25,551 nucleotides of DNA from a virus: IMG/VR virus record IMGVR_UViG_3300044491_003096, positions 1 to 25,551 of that record. One strand, given 5' to 3'. Numbering within the stretch: position 1 is the stretch's first letter; each line of letters starts with the position of its first letter. Below are positions 1 to 7,219 of this stretch, piece after piece. Below the pieces are notes generated by a model. It did no database searches, was not told where the DNA came from, and saw only the letters and a program-made list of their open reading frames with translations. The position numbers were made by a program, and so were the translations under genes.

Positions 1-72
1 AAAAAGTTGTATTATAGTGATCACCAACCGAGTAGTTGGGATTGGCATGATCATATTATAGTAAAACTTTAG
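1..72 (+). CDS. 3' end of an unidentified gene (partial)
   Basis: Reading from base 1 gives an open frame of 23 codons ending in TAG at 70-72, one base before the uvsW start. The tail is rich in Trp, His and Asp (SSWDWHDHIIVKL). The tight junction to uvsW fits the overlapping style of the genes that follow. The fragment is too short to identify; no function is proposed. Confidence 0.5.
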   Translation, partial: KKLYYSDHQPSSWDWHDHIIVKL

Positions 73-73
73 A

Positions 74-1540
74 ATGAGCAGTTGTAAACTAGTAATCAAA
101 GACGAAGTGAATGTGAAGTTCGAGAACTTGAGCCTCGAATGGCGTAAGCGATTATCCAACAAATTCAAATACGAGATACCATACGCCAGACACCTACCGG
201 CTGTCAAACTAGGCAGGTGGGATGGCAAGGTCAGTTTCTTTGGGTTAGGTGGCACCACATACTTGAACCTAGTGGACCAGATACTGCCCATACTGGACGA
301 GGGAGGTGTCTACGTGGACTTCGAAGATCACAGACCACAGCACAACTTTGAATTTAAGGTCGTGGACAAGGATTACCTGGCACACATCACGTGGCCCGAG
401 CATCATCCTTGTGCGGGGCAACCCATACAGTTGAGAGACTACCAAGTTGAAGTCATAAACAAATTCATAGAGAACCCACAGAGCATACAGGAGATAGCCA
501 CCGGGGCGGGCAAGACCATAATCACTGCGGCACTCTGCCAACTGGTGGAACCATATGGTCGTACACTGACGATAGTTCCCAACAAGAGTTTGGTCACACA
601 GACCGAGGAGGACTTCCTGGCCTGTAATCTAGACGTGGGAGTGTACTACGGAGATAGGAAAGAACTAGGTAGGTTCAACACCATAGCCACATGGCAGTCA
701 TTGAATGTGCTTGAGAAGAAAAGCAAGGACGAGCACACCACAGATTTCCTAGAGGCCATAAAAGGCATCAACACCGTGATCATAGACGAGGTTCACATGG
801 CCAAGGCCGATGTACTAAAAAGATTATTGACCGGACCATTCGCACACTGTGGCATACGTTGGGGACTGACCGGCACCGTGCCAAAAGCAGACTACGAGTT
901 CATGGGATTGAAATGTAGCATAGGTGACGTGTCCAACAGGATACAGGCCAGTGAACTGCAAGACAAGGGAGTGTTGGCCAATTGCCACGTCAACGTGTTA
1001 CAGACACAAGACCATCCACAGTTCAAGACCTACGGCGAGGAGTTGAAATGGTTGACTACAGACGACACCAGGATGACCTGGGTGGCCAACACGATCACAG
1101 ACATAGCCACTTCGGGCAACACACTGATACTCGTGGACAGGATATCCGCTGGAGAGATGCTAGAGAAGAAAATAAAAGATTCCGTGTTCGTTTCGGGATC
1201 GACCAAAAACACAGACAGGAAGGAGCAATACGATGAAGTATCTACTGCGACAAATAAAGTTATCATTGCCACATATGGAGTTGCCGCTGTTGGCATTAAT
1301 ATTCCTAGGATTTTTAATCTTGTTCTCATAGAGCCCGGCAAGTCATTCGTGCGTGTGATACAGAGCATAGGACGTGGAATCAGGAAGGCCGAGGACAAGG
1401 ACAGCGTACAGATCTGGGACATCACCAGCAGTTGCAAGTTTGCGAAAAGACACCTCGGAGCAAGGAAAAAGTTTTACAAAGAGGCCAATTACCCGTATAA
1501 TATAGAAAAGATAGATTATGCAAATCCTTACACTAGATAA
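74..1540 (+). CDS. uvsW: UvsW-like DNA/RNA helicase
   Basis: This is a 488-residue superfamily 2 helicase, close in length to T4 UvsW (about 500-590 aa). Visible motifs are Walker A TGAGKT (residues 143-148), the DEVH box (238-241), motif III LTGT (265-268) and motif VI QSIGRGIRK (430-438). The first 110 residues correspond to the UvsW N-terminal DNA-binding region. In T4 the protein unwinds branched DNA and R-loops, drives branch migration and shifts replication from origin-dependent to recombination-dependent initiation. It is the first complete gene of a plus-strand run with overlapping members (the next gene starts at 1518). No strong ribosome-binding site is visible; an AT-rich stretch (TATTATAGT, 53-61) precedes it. 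Identification is from motifs and gene context. Confidence 0.93.
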   Translation: MSSCKLVIKDEVNVKFENLSLEWRKRLSNKFKYEIPYARHLPAVKLGRWDGKVSFFGLGGTTYLNLVDQILPILDEGGVYVDFEDHRPQHNFEFKVVDKDYLAHITWPEHHPCAGQPIQLRDYQVEVINKFIENPQSIQEIATGAGKTIITAALCQLVEPYGRTLTIVPNKSLVTQTEEDFLACNLDVGVYYGDRKELGRFNTIATWQSLNVLEKKSKDEHTTDFLEAIKGINTVIIDEVHMAKADVLKRLLTGPFAHCGIRWGLTGTVPKADYEFMGLKCSIGDVSNRIQASELQDKGVLANCHVNVLQTQDHPQFKTYGEELKWLTTDDTRMTWVANTITDIATSGNTLILVDRISAGEMLEKKIKDSVFVSGSTKNTDRKEQYDEVSTATNKVIIATYGVAAVGINIPRIFNLVLIEPGKSFVRVIQSIGRGIRKAEDKDSVQIWDITSSCKFAKRHLGARKKFYKEANYPYNIEKIDYANPYTR

Positions 1541-2021
1541 CAGATCATACACACTAGAGAAGATACCCGAGTGGGTGGATGAGAAACTGCGATTCGCTGT
1601 GTTAGACAATTCTGATCCTGCCAATCCAGACTTCTTCTATATTCCTTTAATATTCCTCGAGAGCTTCAACGCACCGGCGGCGGTGTTGGAGATAGGCAAG
1701 TGGAAGATCAAAATGCCATTAGACTGGAAGATGCTGATTGGGGAGGCCGGACAGTCAGAGATGCATGTGTTACCAATAACCAGTCTTAATGACAGGGGTT
1801 TTGACGCTTTCACATTCAATCCAATGTCCAGCACCAAGCCAGACTTCCATCCCATAGATGTTGTGGACATCTACACGGAAGTCAAGTGGTACTTCCCAAA
1901 GATCAAGTCAGGACAGATGTTGGCCGTGCCACTGTCCAATGGACCAAAACCCGTGTGTGCCTACTTCGTCAAGGACATATCCAGACAGTGTGAACAGGTG
2001 GACTATGGCTCAGTCTGGTAG
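1518..2021 (+). CDS. conserved T4-like phage protein of unknown function
   Basis: 167 residues, starting 23 bases inside the end of uvsW, so translation is probably coupled. No catalytic motif is recognised. The sequence is rich in aromatic residues and prolines, contains FLESFNAPAAVLEIG and ends in KPVCAYFVKDISRQCEQVDYG. From memory this resembles a hypothetical protein found next to uvsW in marine T4-like phages; that could not be checked here. It has no signal peptide or membrane segment, so it is probably a soluble cytoplasmic or virion-associated protein. Function unknown. Confidence 0.8.
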   Translation: MQILTLDNRSYTLEKIPEWVDEKLRFAVLDNSDPANPDFFYIPLIFLESFNAPAAVLEIGKWKIKMPLDWKMLIGEAGQSEMHVLPITSLNDRGFDAFTFNPMSSTKPDFHPIDVVDIYTEVKWYFPKIKSGQMLAVPLSNGPKPVCAYFVKDISRQCEQVDYGSVW

Positions 2022-2238
2022 ACGAACGATAACCATAGACGCGCCTGTGCTGATAACCAGCAACAAGATCGCCGTGTGGATGGATGAACACTGGATGAAG
2101 GATTTCTTTGATTGGTTAAGGAAAAATAAATTCAAGATTTCGGCTATGAATCATTTACAAAAGAAAATAAAATTAACATTCGTAGATGCGAAGGAATGCA
2201 CCATGTTCGGATTGAAATATGCCAGCAGAAAAAAATAA
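2005..2238 (+). CDS. small conserved hypothetical protein, 77 aa
   Basis: The ATG at 2005 lies 17 bases inside the upstream gene, and the stop overlaps the next gene (start 2219). This start is preferred over the one at 1858 because codons before 2005 are an out-of-frame reading of the preceding gene. The protein begins MAQSGRRTITI and is a mixed beta/alpha chain with a basic helix (DWLRKNKFKISAMNHLQKKIK). No cysteine cluster or membrane segment. Function unknown; its place between uvsW and a probable clamp-loader gene suggests DNA metabolism, by context only. Confidence 0.65.
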   Translation: MAQSGRRTITIDAPVLITSNKIAVWMDEHWMKDFFDWLRKNKFKISAMNHLQKKIKLTFVDAKECTMFGLKYASRKK

Positions 2239-2674
2239 CAGGAAATTCTTTGATTTGAGGAACGGTCTCAAGGCCGTGGACTTCAGGAACAAGGACTACT
2301 TCGACAGGATAGACGACAAGGAGCAGTCCCTGTATTCACCCTACATGTTGATGAGGTACGTGTCGAGCTGTTCATCGAAGGATCATTTCTATGTGGAACA
2401 CTACGTGGAGATGGTCAATGAGTGTGTGAACAAGCACTGCTTCACACTAGGCAAACACAAGAAATTGTTATGGATACTGACTGCGATGTGTGGCACACTA
2501 CAACAGCAGTTCCACCCATGGATCAAACCCATGAAGCGTGTTCCCAACAAGAGTCTCAAGAAACTGCAAGAGATATATCCCACATGGAAGGAATCGGACC
2601 TAGAGACATTGGACAAAGTTATAACAGACAGGGAACTAGAGGAGTTGATGGAGGCACATGGCATCGACAAATAA
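2219..2674 (+). CDS. probable sliding-clamp loader small subunit (gp62-like)
   Basis: 151 residues. The layout fits marine T4-like gp62: an N-terminal FFDLRNGLKAVDF segment, then SPYMLMRYVSSC, a helix holding YVEMVNECVN, and a basic HPWIKPMKR segment (the family usually shows a similar aromatic/basic block). gp62 pairs with the ATPase gp44 to load the gp45 clamp at the replication fork. It overlaps its neighbours on both sides (2005-2238 and 2658-3341). T4 gp62 is longer (187 aa), while marine relatives are shorter. Genes 44 and 45 are not in the window, so context does not settle the call. An unrelated small replication protein is the main alternative. Confidence 0.55.
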   Translation: MPAEKNNRKFFDLRNGLKAVDFRNKDYFDRIDDKEQSLYSPYMLMRYVSSCSSKDHFYVEHYVEMVNECVNKHCFTLGKHKKLLWILTAMCGTLQQQFHPWIKPMKRVPNKSLKKLQEIYPTWKESDLETLDKVITDRELEELMEAHGIDK

Positions 2675-3341
2675 ATGCACATACTGTGGCAAGGAGTTCG
2701 CAAAGGAGAGGACCTTACAGGTACACCTGTGTGAACCTAAACGTAGATATCTACAGCGAGATGAGAAATGGGTGGTCAACGCATTCATGGTTTTCCAAAG
2801 GTTCTATCAGATACACCAGCACAACTCTAAAACTAGAACATATGATGACTTCGTCAAGAGCGCATACTACAACGCATTCGTGAAGTTTGGTAGGTACATC
2901 ATGCATATCAACCCATTATACCCTGACAAGTACATAGACTACGTACTACGATCAAAGATCAAATTGGATCACTGGGCCAGAGATGACCTGTACGAGGAGT
3001 ACCTGATCGAGACCTTGAAGTCAGAGCCCGTGGAATCGGCCTTGCAACGTAGCATAGCCACCATGATGGACTGGGCCAACGAACAGAACGCACAATGGAG
3101 TGACTACTTCAGATTGGTCAACACCAATCGAGCAGTGCAACACATACAACAGGGTGCAATAAGTCCATGGCTACTGTTAGGTTGCAGTGCGGGAAAGAAG
3201 ATGTTAAAATCATTCAACGACGAGCAACTACAGATGATTGAGAGATTCATAAACCCAAGTTTCTGGCCAAGCAAGATCAAGAGCTATCCGGCGGACCTAC
3301 TATTGGTCCAGGAGACAGCCCGGGAGGCCAAGATTGTCTAA
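2658..3341 (+). CDS. zinc-finger-containing phage protein
   Basis: 227 residues. The N-terminus holds a C2H2/C2HC-like finger: CTYCGKEF (residues 7-14), then a Leu and HLCEPKRR (about 23-30), i.e. C-x2-C-F-L-H-x-C. The rest is a helical domain rich in Trp, Tyr and charged residues (PWLLLGCSAGKKM near 170) with no known enzyme motif. The finger suggests nucleic-acid binding, perhaps a replication or late-transcription accessory factor; that is inference. It overlaps the upstream gene by 17 bases, and the downstream gene starts inside its last codons. Confidence 0.75.
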   Translation: MASTNKCTYCGKEFAKERTLQVHLCEPKRRYLQRDEKWVVNAFMVFQRFYQIHQHNSKTRTYDDFVKSAYYNAFVKFGRYIMHINPLYPDKYIDYVLRSKIKLDHWARDDLYEEYLIETLKSEPVESALQRSIATMMDWANEQNAQWSDYFRLVNTNRAVQHIQQGAISPWLLLGCSAGKKMLKSFNDEQLQMIERFINPSFWPSKIKSYPADLLLVQETAREAKIV

Positions 3342-3567
3342 GATAGATCTAGAGATTACAGATAATTTAAGTTTCGATGACGGAGACTGTGCCGTGATAA
3401 TAAAAGAGGACGGATCCATAGGCAGAGTGATAATGCCGGACATGAACAGGAAAATTTTAGAGTCAGACGGATACAAGAAACTTCTGGACGTACTGGAAGT
3501 CTTAGAGCCGGGATCACGTGACAAGATGATAGATCATGCCAAACAAGGTAAAGGGAGTATGCACTAA
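3334..3567 (+). CDS. small acidic hypothetical protein, TTG start
   Basis: 77 residues beginning at TTG (3334). The start is fixed by a strong ribosome-binding site, GGGAGG, about 7 bases upstream, inside the end of the previous gene, and by the lack of a better in-frame start. The protein begins MSKIDLEITDNLSFDDGDCAVI. It looks like a small alpha/beta protein with no membrane segment. Its stop overlaps the ATG of the next gene by one base (TAATG), so the two are probably made in fixed ratio. Function unknown. Confidence 0.75.
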   Translation: MSKIDLEITDNLSFDDGDCAVIIKEDGSIGRVIMPDMNRKILESDGYKKLLDVLEVLEPGSRDKMIDHAKQGKGSMH

Positions 3568-4157
3568 TGCCTGATGTAGATATAGATTTCTTTGACAGGG
3601 ATGGAGTGCTGAAATTGTTTAAGCACACACCTGCATCGATAATCAAAGACGGTAAAACAGAAAAACATAAGACAGGAGTGTACTTCCACGCTGTACCAGA
3701 ACATCCAGTGACAGGACACGCAAGTTTAGATTACAAACAAGCTGAGTATCGTGGATACTTCAAGATAGATTGTTTGAATGTCAACATCTACAAAGAAGTA
3801 AAGTCAGAGCAAGAACTGGTGGAGTTGATGATACAGGAACCCGACTGGGACATGCTGAAGGATCCAAAGATTGTAGAAAATCTTTTCCACCTAAATGGAC
3901 ATTTTAACATAGTGTCCAAACTGGAGCCCAGGAACATAGAACAACTGGCGGCAGTGCTGGCCATCATACGACCGGCCAAGCGGCAGTTGATGTACAAGGA
4001 TTGGGTGGACATCATGAAGGAAGTTTGGGTGAAACCCATAGATGGTTCTTACTTCTTCAAGAAATCACACGCTGTGGCGTACGCACAGGCCATTGTGGTG
4101 CAGATGAATCTGATAGCCAGAGATAAATATAACTTTAGTGTACAACAAGAAAACTAA
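3567..4157 (+). CDS. miniature DNA polymerase III alpha (DnaE)-like protein
   Basis: 196 residues that read like a compressed DnaE catalytic core. PDVDIDF at residues 2-8 matches the DnaE palm motif whose two Asp (E. coli D401, D403) bind metal. GYFKIDCLN (63-71) matches the VKFDFLGL segment carrying the third Asp (D555; here D68). KLEPRNIEQLAAVLAIIRP matches the LKPT.FEDIIALVALYRPG block of the fingers, and FFKKSHAVAYAQA matches FNKSHAVAYA. The PHP domain, most of the thumb, much of the fingers, the clamp-binding region and the OB fold are absent (DnaE is about 1,100 aa). Catalytic Asp are kept, but processive synthesis seems unlikely. It is the last gene of the uvsW cluster. A repair or regulatory role is possible; activity is not established. 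Confidence 0.7.
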   Translation: MPDVDIDFFDRDGVLKLFKHTPASIIKDGKTEKHKTGVYFHAVPEHPVTGHASLDYKQAEYRGYFKIDCLNVNIYKEVKSEQELVELMIQEPDWDMLKDPKIVENLFHLNGHFNIVSKLEPRNIEQLAAVLAIIRPAKRQLMYKDWVDIMKEVWVKPIDGSYFFKKSHAVAYAQAIVVQMNLIARDKYNFSVQQEN

Positions 4158-4277
4158 AAAACTCACTAAAAAAACTAAGAAAAAAACTCCTATCAATCGT
4201 TCCGAATATAATTCATTCCAACCCAATAGCCCGTTGACTGTTTACTTTCTGAAATTGATAGAGAAAAAATCTTGAGT

Positions 4278-4652
4278 TTAAACTGGACGTCGGACCAATT
4301 GTATTGTCCTTCTCTTCACCCGTTTCTTTGAAATATCTGACAATCGCACGGTGGGACCATGCACTATCTCCACATCCTTGGAATTTAGTGTGACCAATGT
4401 TGTGCGGAAATAACGGAAGTCGCCCTTGAGGAATATGTTGATTGGTAGTTTACGATTGGACTCGTGCCACCAAATCTCACCACACTTCAGGAACTGCATC
4501 TTGTCCTGTGGTAACATCAGCCTACCATAATCATAGAAGCTGATCACGTTGGTATCCTCATTCTGCACTATACCCACGTACTCCAGATCACCTTTACGGA
4601 TTAGACTCAAAAATGGGAATTTGTCCCTTAGCGTGTTAAAAATCTCGTTCAT
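4278..4652 (-). CDS. conserved hypothetical protein, 124 aa
   Basis: Minus-strand gene between the uvsW cluster and a virion gene, divergent from the latter. It begins MNEIFNTLRDKFPFLSLIRKG and contains YVGIVQNEDTNVISFYDYG and an IWWHESNRKLPINIFLKGDF segment; the tail is very basic (SKKRVKRRTIQLVRR). Similar small proteins occur in marine T4-like phages, as far as I recall. Upstream on its strand a TATAGATA sequence (4656-4663 on the plus strand) ends 4 bases before the ATG, which may be a weak promoter. No membrane segment; function unknown. Confidence 0.75.
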   Translation of the reverse strand: MNEIFNTLRDKFPFLSLIRKGDLEYVGIVQNEDTNVISFYDYGRLMLPQDKMQFLKCGEIWWHESNRKLPINIFLKGDFRYFRTTLVTLNSKDVEIVHGPTVRLSDISKKRVKRRTIQLVRRPV

Positions 4653-4660
4653 TCTATATC

Positions 4661-4668
4661 TATAAATA
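4661..4668 (+). promoter_or_regulatory. T4-type late promoter box TATAAATA
   Basis: Exact TATAAATA, 16 bases before the ATG of the virion-like gene at 4685. T4 late promoters have only this box, read by the gp55 sigma factor, with initiation about 6 bases downstream. It is the best late box in the window. Confidence 0.8.
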
Positions 4669-4684
4669 CTGTTAAATATGTACT

Positions 4685-5488
4685 ATGCAAACAGTTTCAA
4701 GGTATTTACTCACACAGTTGGTAATCGCCTACATAAATGGTTATCACGGAAGGAATTCAAAAGTGTACGATAGACGCTTAACACTGCACAGAGGGGTCAA
4801 CAATCCCATAACATTCACGTTCAAGAACGAGGATCAGAAGGCTCAGGACATCACGAGCAAGACCTACGAGTTCAACATGATCGATTCAGAGACCAAAAAA
4901 GCGGTGCTGACCAAGACACTGACCATACTGGACGACGGATCCACAGTGAGCACGAAAGGTGACGCCAGTTGTACTATCACAGAAGGTGATCTATTACCAC
5001 TGGATGCCAAGTTCTACAACTTCGCGGTACGTGAAGTCAAGTCGGACGGTAGTAGGGAGATCACATACTCAGACACAGGATACGCGGCCGCTGGAACCAT
5101 AGAACTGTTAGATGGTGCTTACCCAGAGTTCGTTGCCAGCACAGAAGTTTCAAGTTTCACAGCAGTGGGTGGACCACTGACCTACACATCAGGATCCACG
5201 GATGCCAGACCAGGCATCAATAATAACAAGGCACTGCACACGATCGCAGTGTACACCAAGAATTTCTCTGGCACACTGAGGGTGCAGGGCACCATGAGTG
5301 CCAGCCCAGGGTCAAGCGATTGGTTTGATATTACCATAGATGGTGCGGGCTCTACAGCCAACACTTTCTCCAGTTCCACTACAGTTACCAACTACAACTT
5401 CTACGGTGTCTATCACAGTGTGAGATTCAGTTGGGGAAACGACAGTAGTAACACTGGTGTGATTGACAAAATCCTATATAGACAGTAA
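4685..5488 (+). CDS. putative virion structural protein (tail/baseplate, Ig-like)
   Basis: 267 residues, almost all beta-strand-like, rich in Ser, Thr, Gly and Asn. After a hydrophobic start (SRYLLTQLVIAYING) comes YDRRLTLHRGVNNPITFTFKN, resembling the N-terminal Ig-like or BppU-type folds of phage baseplate and tail proteins. A Ser/Thr/Gly-rich region follows, with a C-terminal beta domain (VTNYNFYGVYHSVRFSWG). It stands alone behind an exact late promoter, as expected for a virion gene. The role (baseplate, fibre attachment or capsid decoration) cannot be resolved. The stop codon overlaps the -10 box of the next gene's promoter. Confidence 0.7.
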   Translation: MQTVSRYLLTQLVIAYINGYHGRNSKVYDRRLTLHRGVNNPITFTFKNEDQKAQDITSKTYEFNMIDSETKKAVLTKTLTILDDGSTVSTKGDASCTITEGDLLPLDAKFYNFAVREVKSDGSREITYSDTGYAAAGTIELLDGAYPEFVASTEVSSFTAVGGPLTYTSGSTDARPGINNNKALHTIAVYTKNFSGTLRVQGTMSASPGSSDWFDITIDGAGSTANTFSSSTTVTNYNFYGVYHSVRFSWGNDSSNTGVIDKILYRQ

Positions 5489-5491
5489 AAT
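5463..5491 (+). promoter_or_regulatory. sigma70-like promoter for the SGNH insert
   Basis: TTGACA (5463-5468), 17-base spacer, TAAAAT (5486-5491). It lies in the last codons of the virion gene, so the AT-rich gene at 5503 has its own early-type promoter. Predicted start of transcription is near 5498. Confidence 0.7.
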
Positions 5492-5502
5492 ATAAACTTA
5501 AT

Positions 5503-6180
5503 ATGACTAATCCAATATTAGTTTCTGGAGACAGTTATTCTTTAGAGTGGCCTAAGCAATTTGCCAAATTGATAAGGAACCCGATTACAAATATTTCTTC
5601 ACAAGGTAGAAGTAATCTTTTCGTTTGGTCTTCTGCTATAAATTACCTTACAAAGGTTGATACAAAACACATAGTGATAGTTGGCAACAGTTTTATTACA
5701 CGCACAGATACTTGGGTGGAAAATCAAATTAATAAAAAAACTTGGGATGAAGTACAGCACCCTGAAAGAAAAAACGGAAATCTATCTATGCCATTACAAC
5801 ACTTTAATAAAAAATATGAAGAATGGTTTAGAACTTCGGATATATGTACACTATGGCAAGAATATTATTATGATCTGTTTTGTTTTGCTCATACACTTAA
5901 ATCGTTAGGACATGATTTTTTCTTGTTTAATGCGGCAAGAAACCTAATGGGTGATCCGGAACTAGATTTTAATTTCCGTGGTTATTTAATCAACACACCT
6001 TATTACAATTGGTGTCATTCACAACCTAATATTTTACCAGGTGATACTTTTTCAATACCAGATTGGTGTAAGGAAAACAATGTGAAGACATCAGACACCG
6101 GACATATCAAAGATGACGAGGGTTGTTTGGTATTTTCAAAATGGTTACACAAGCAACTGTTACAACTCAAGTTGTTCTAA
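5503..6180 (+). CDS. SGNH-hydrolase-like protein (AT-rich insert)
   Basis: 225 residues with the four SGNH landmarks: GDSYS at 9-13 (block I Ser), SSQGRSN near 33-39 (block II Gly), IVGNSF near 60 (block III Asn), and DTGH at 198-201 followed by IKDDEG (block V Asp/His pair). Family members are esterases, lipases or O-acetyl hydrolases, often acting on polysaccharides. No signal peptide is seen, so it acts in the host cytoplasm or in the particle. It is clearly more AT-rich than its neighbours and uses AAA, TTA and AAT codons where they use AAG, CTG and AAC. With its private promoter this marks a recently gained cassette. Substrate unknown. Confidence 0.7.
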   Translation: MTNPILVSGDSYSLEWPKQFAKLIRNPITNISSQGRSNLFVWSSAINYLTKVDTKHIVIVGNSFITRTDTWVENQINKKTWDEVQHPERKNGNLSMPLQHFNKKYEEWFRTSDICTLWQEYYYDLFCFAHTLKSLGHDFFLFNAARNLMGDPELDFNFRGYLINTPYYNWCHSQPNILPGDTFSIPDWCKENNVKTSDTGHIKDDEGCLVFSKWLHKQLLQLKLF

Positions 6181-6200
6181 AACAAAATTCATGTTATAAT
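6172..6200 (+). promoter_or_regulatory. sigma70-like promoter abutting the primase start codon
   Basis: TTGTTC (6172-6177), 17-base spacer, perfect TATAAT (6195-6200), then only AAGTT before the ATG at 6206. Predicted initiation falls on or next to the start codon, and no ribosome-binding site is present. Confidence 0.7.
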
Positions 6201-6205
6201 AAGTT

Positions 6206-7219
6206 ATGAATTTGATACAGAATACAATTCTGACTAGTCTACCTGCGAACAGAAAGAAGACACCCAGCGGATGGATAAGTTTCAATGCACCATGTTGTGT
6301 GTACAATGGCGAGTCAGCAGACAAGAAGAAGCGGGGAGGTATAATGACCAGTGCTGATGGCACAGTCAGTTATCACTGCTTCAACTGTGGCTTCAAGGCC
6401 AGTTATGTGATAGGTAGGAAACTATCCCACAAGATGAGGCAGTTCATGGGCTACATAGGCATACCCGAGGACACCATACGCAAGTTGGCCATAGAGGCCA
6501 TGCGTGAAGAAGAGGGTGATCTAAAATATGAGAAGAAGAAATTCGTAACGTTCAAGAAGAAACAGTTGCCAAAGAACACACACAAACTGGCTTTGTGGTT
6601 GGAGAAATATGTTGGCAATGATCTCACTGAACCACAGTGGAAAAGGATTGATGCACTGCTGAAATATCTAGAAGACAGGGGAATGGGTGCAGACTGGTAT
6701 GACTTCATGTATTCCCCAGACCAACACTGGGACGTGGACAAACGGATACTGATACCTTTCTACTGGCGAGGTGATGTAGTAGGATTCACAGGACGTATGT
6801 TTGAACAGTCAGACAAGGTCAAGTATTACACGGACGTACAGCCAGGCTATGTGTTCAACATGGACGCACAGGACTGGACCAGGAAGTTCGTGCTGGTCAC
6901 AGAGGGACCGTTTGATGCAATCGCCGTATCTGGGGTAAGCATACTGGGATCAGAGATAAATGACACACAGCGTGAACTGATCGACGGACTGGGTAGGCAA
7001 GTGATCGTGGTGCCCGACAGAGATGCTCCAGGACAGAAACTGGTGGACCAGGCAACCGAGTTTGGGTGGAGTGTGGCTTTTCCAGAATGGGACAAAGCGG
7101 TTGGCGATGTGGCAGAGGCTGTGTTACAATATGGCAGACTGTTTACTATACAATCGATACTGAAAACGACCGAAACAAGTAAATTGAAAATAGATTTAAA
7201 GAGAAAGATGTATGGCTGA
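6206..7219 (+). CDS. 61: DNA primase, gp61-like
   Basis: 337 residues, matching T4 gp61 (342 aa). The N-terminal zinc-binding region uses Cys30/Cys31 with HCFNC (residues 57-61). The TOPRIM catalytic domain shows VTEGPFDAI (231-239, Glu233) and VVPDRDAPGQ (268-277, Asp271 and Asp273). gp61 makes the pentaribonucleotide primers for lagging-strand synthesis and works with the gp41 helicase, whose gene starts 8 bases before this one ends. The start has a perfect -10 box 5 bases upstream and no ribosome-binding site, suggesting a leaderless transcript. Codon use (AGG, ATA, CTG) is typical of the phage core. Confidence 0.93.
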   Translation: MNLIQNTILTSLPANRKKTPSGWISFNAPCCVYNGESADKKKRGGIMTSADGTVSYHCFNCGFKASYVIGRKLSHKMRQFMGYIGIPEDTIRKLAIEAMREEEGDLKYEKKKFVTFKKKQLPKNTHKLALWLEKYVGNDLTEPQWKRIDALLKYLEDRGMGADWYDFMYSPDQHWDVDKRILIPFYWRGDVVGFTGRMFEQSDKVKYYTDVQPGYVFNMDAQDWTRKFVLVTEGPFDAIAVSGVSILGSEINDTQRELIDGLGRQVIVVPDRDAPGQKLVDQATEFGWSVAFPEWDKAVGDVAEAVLQYGRLFTIQSILKTTETSKLKIDLKRKMYG

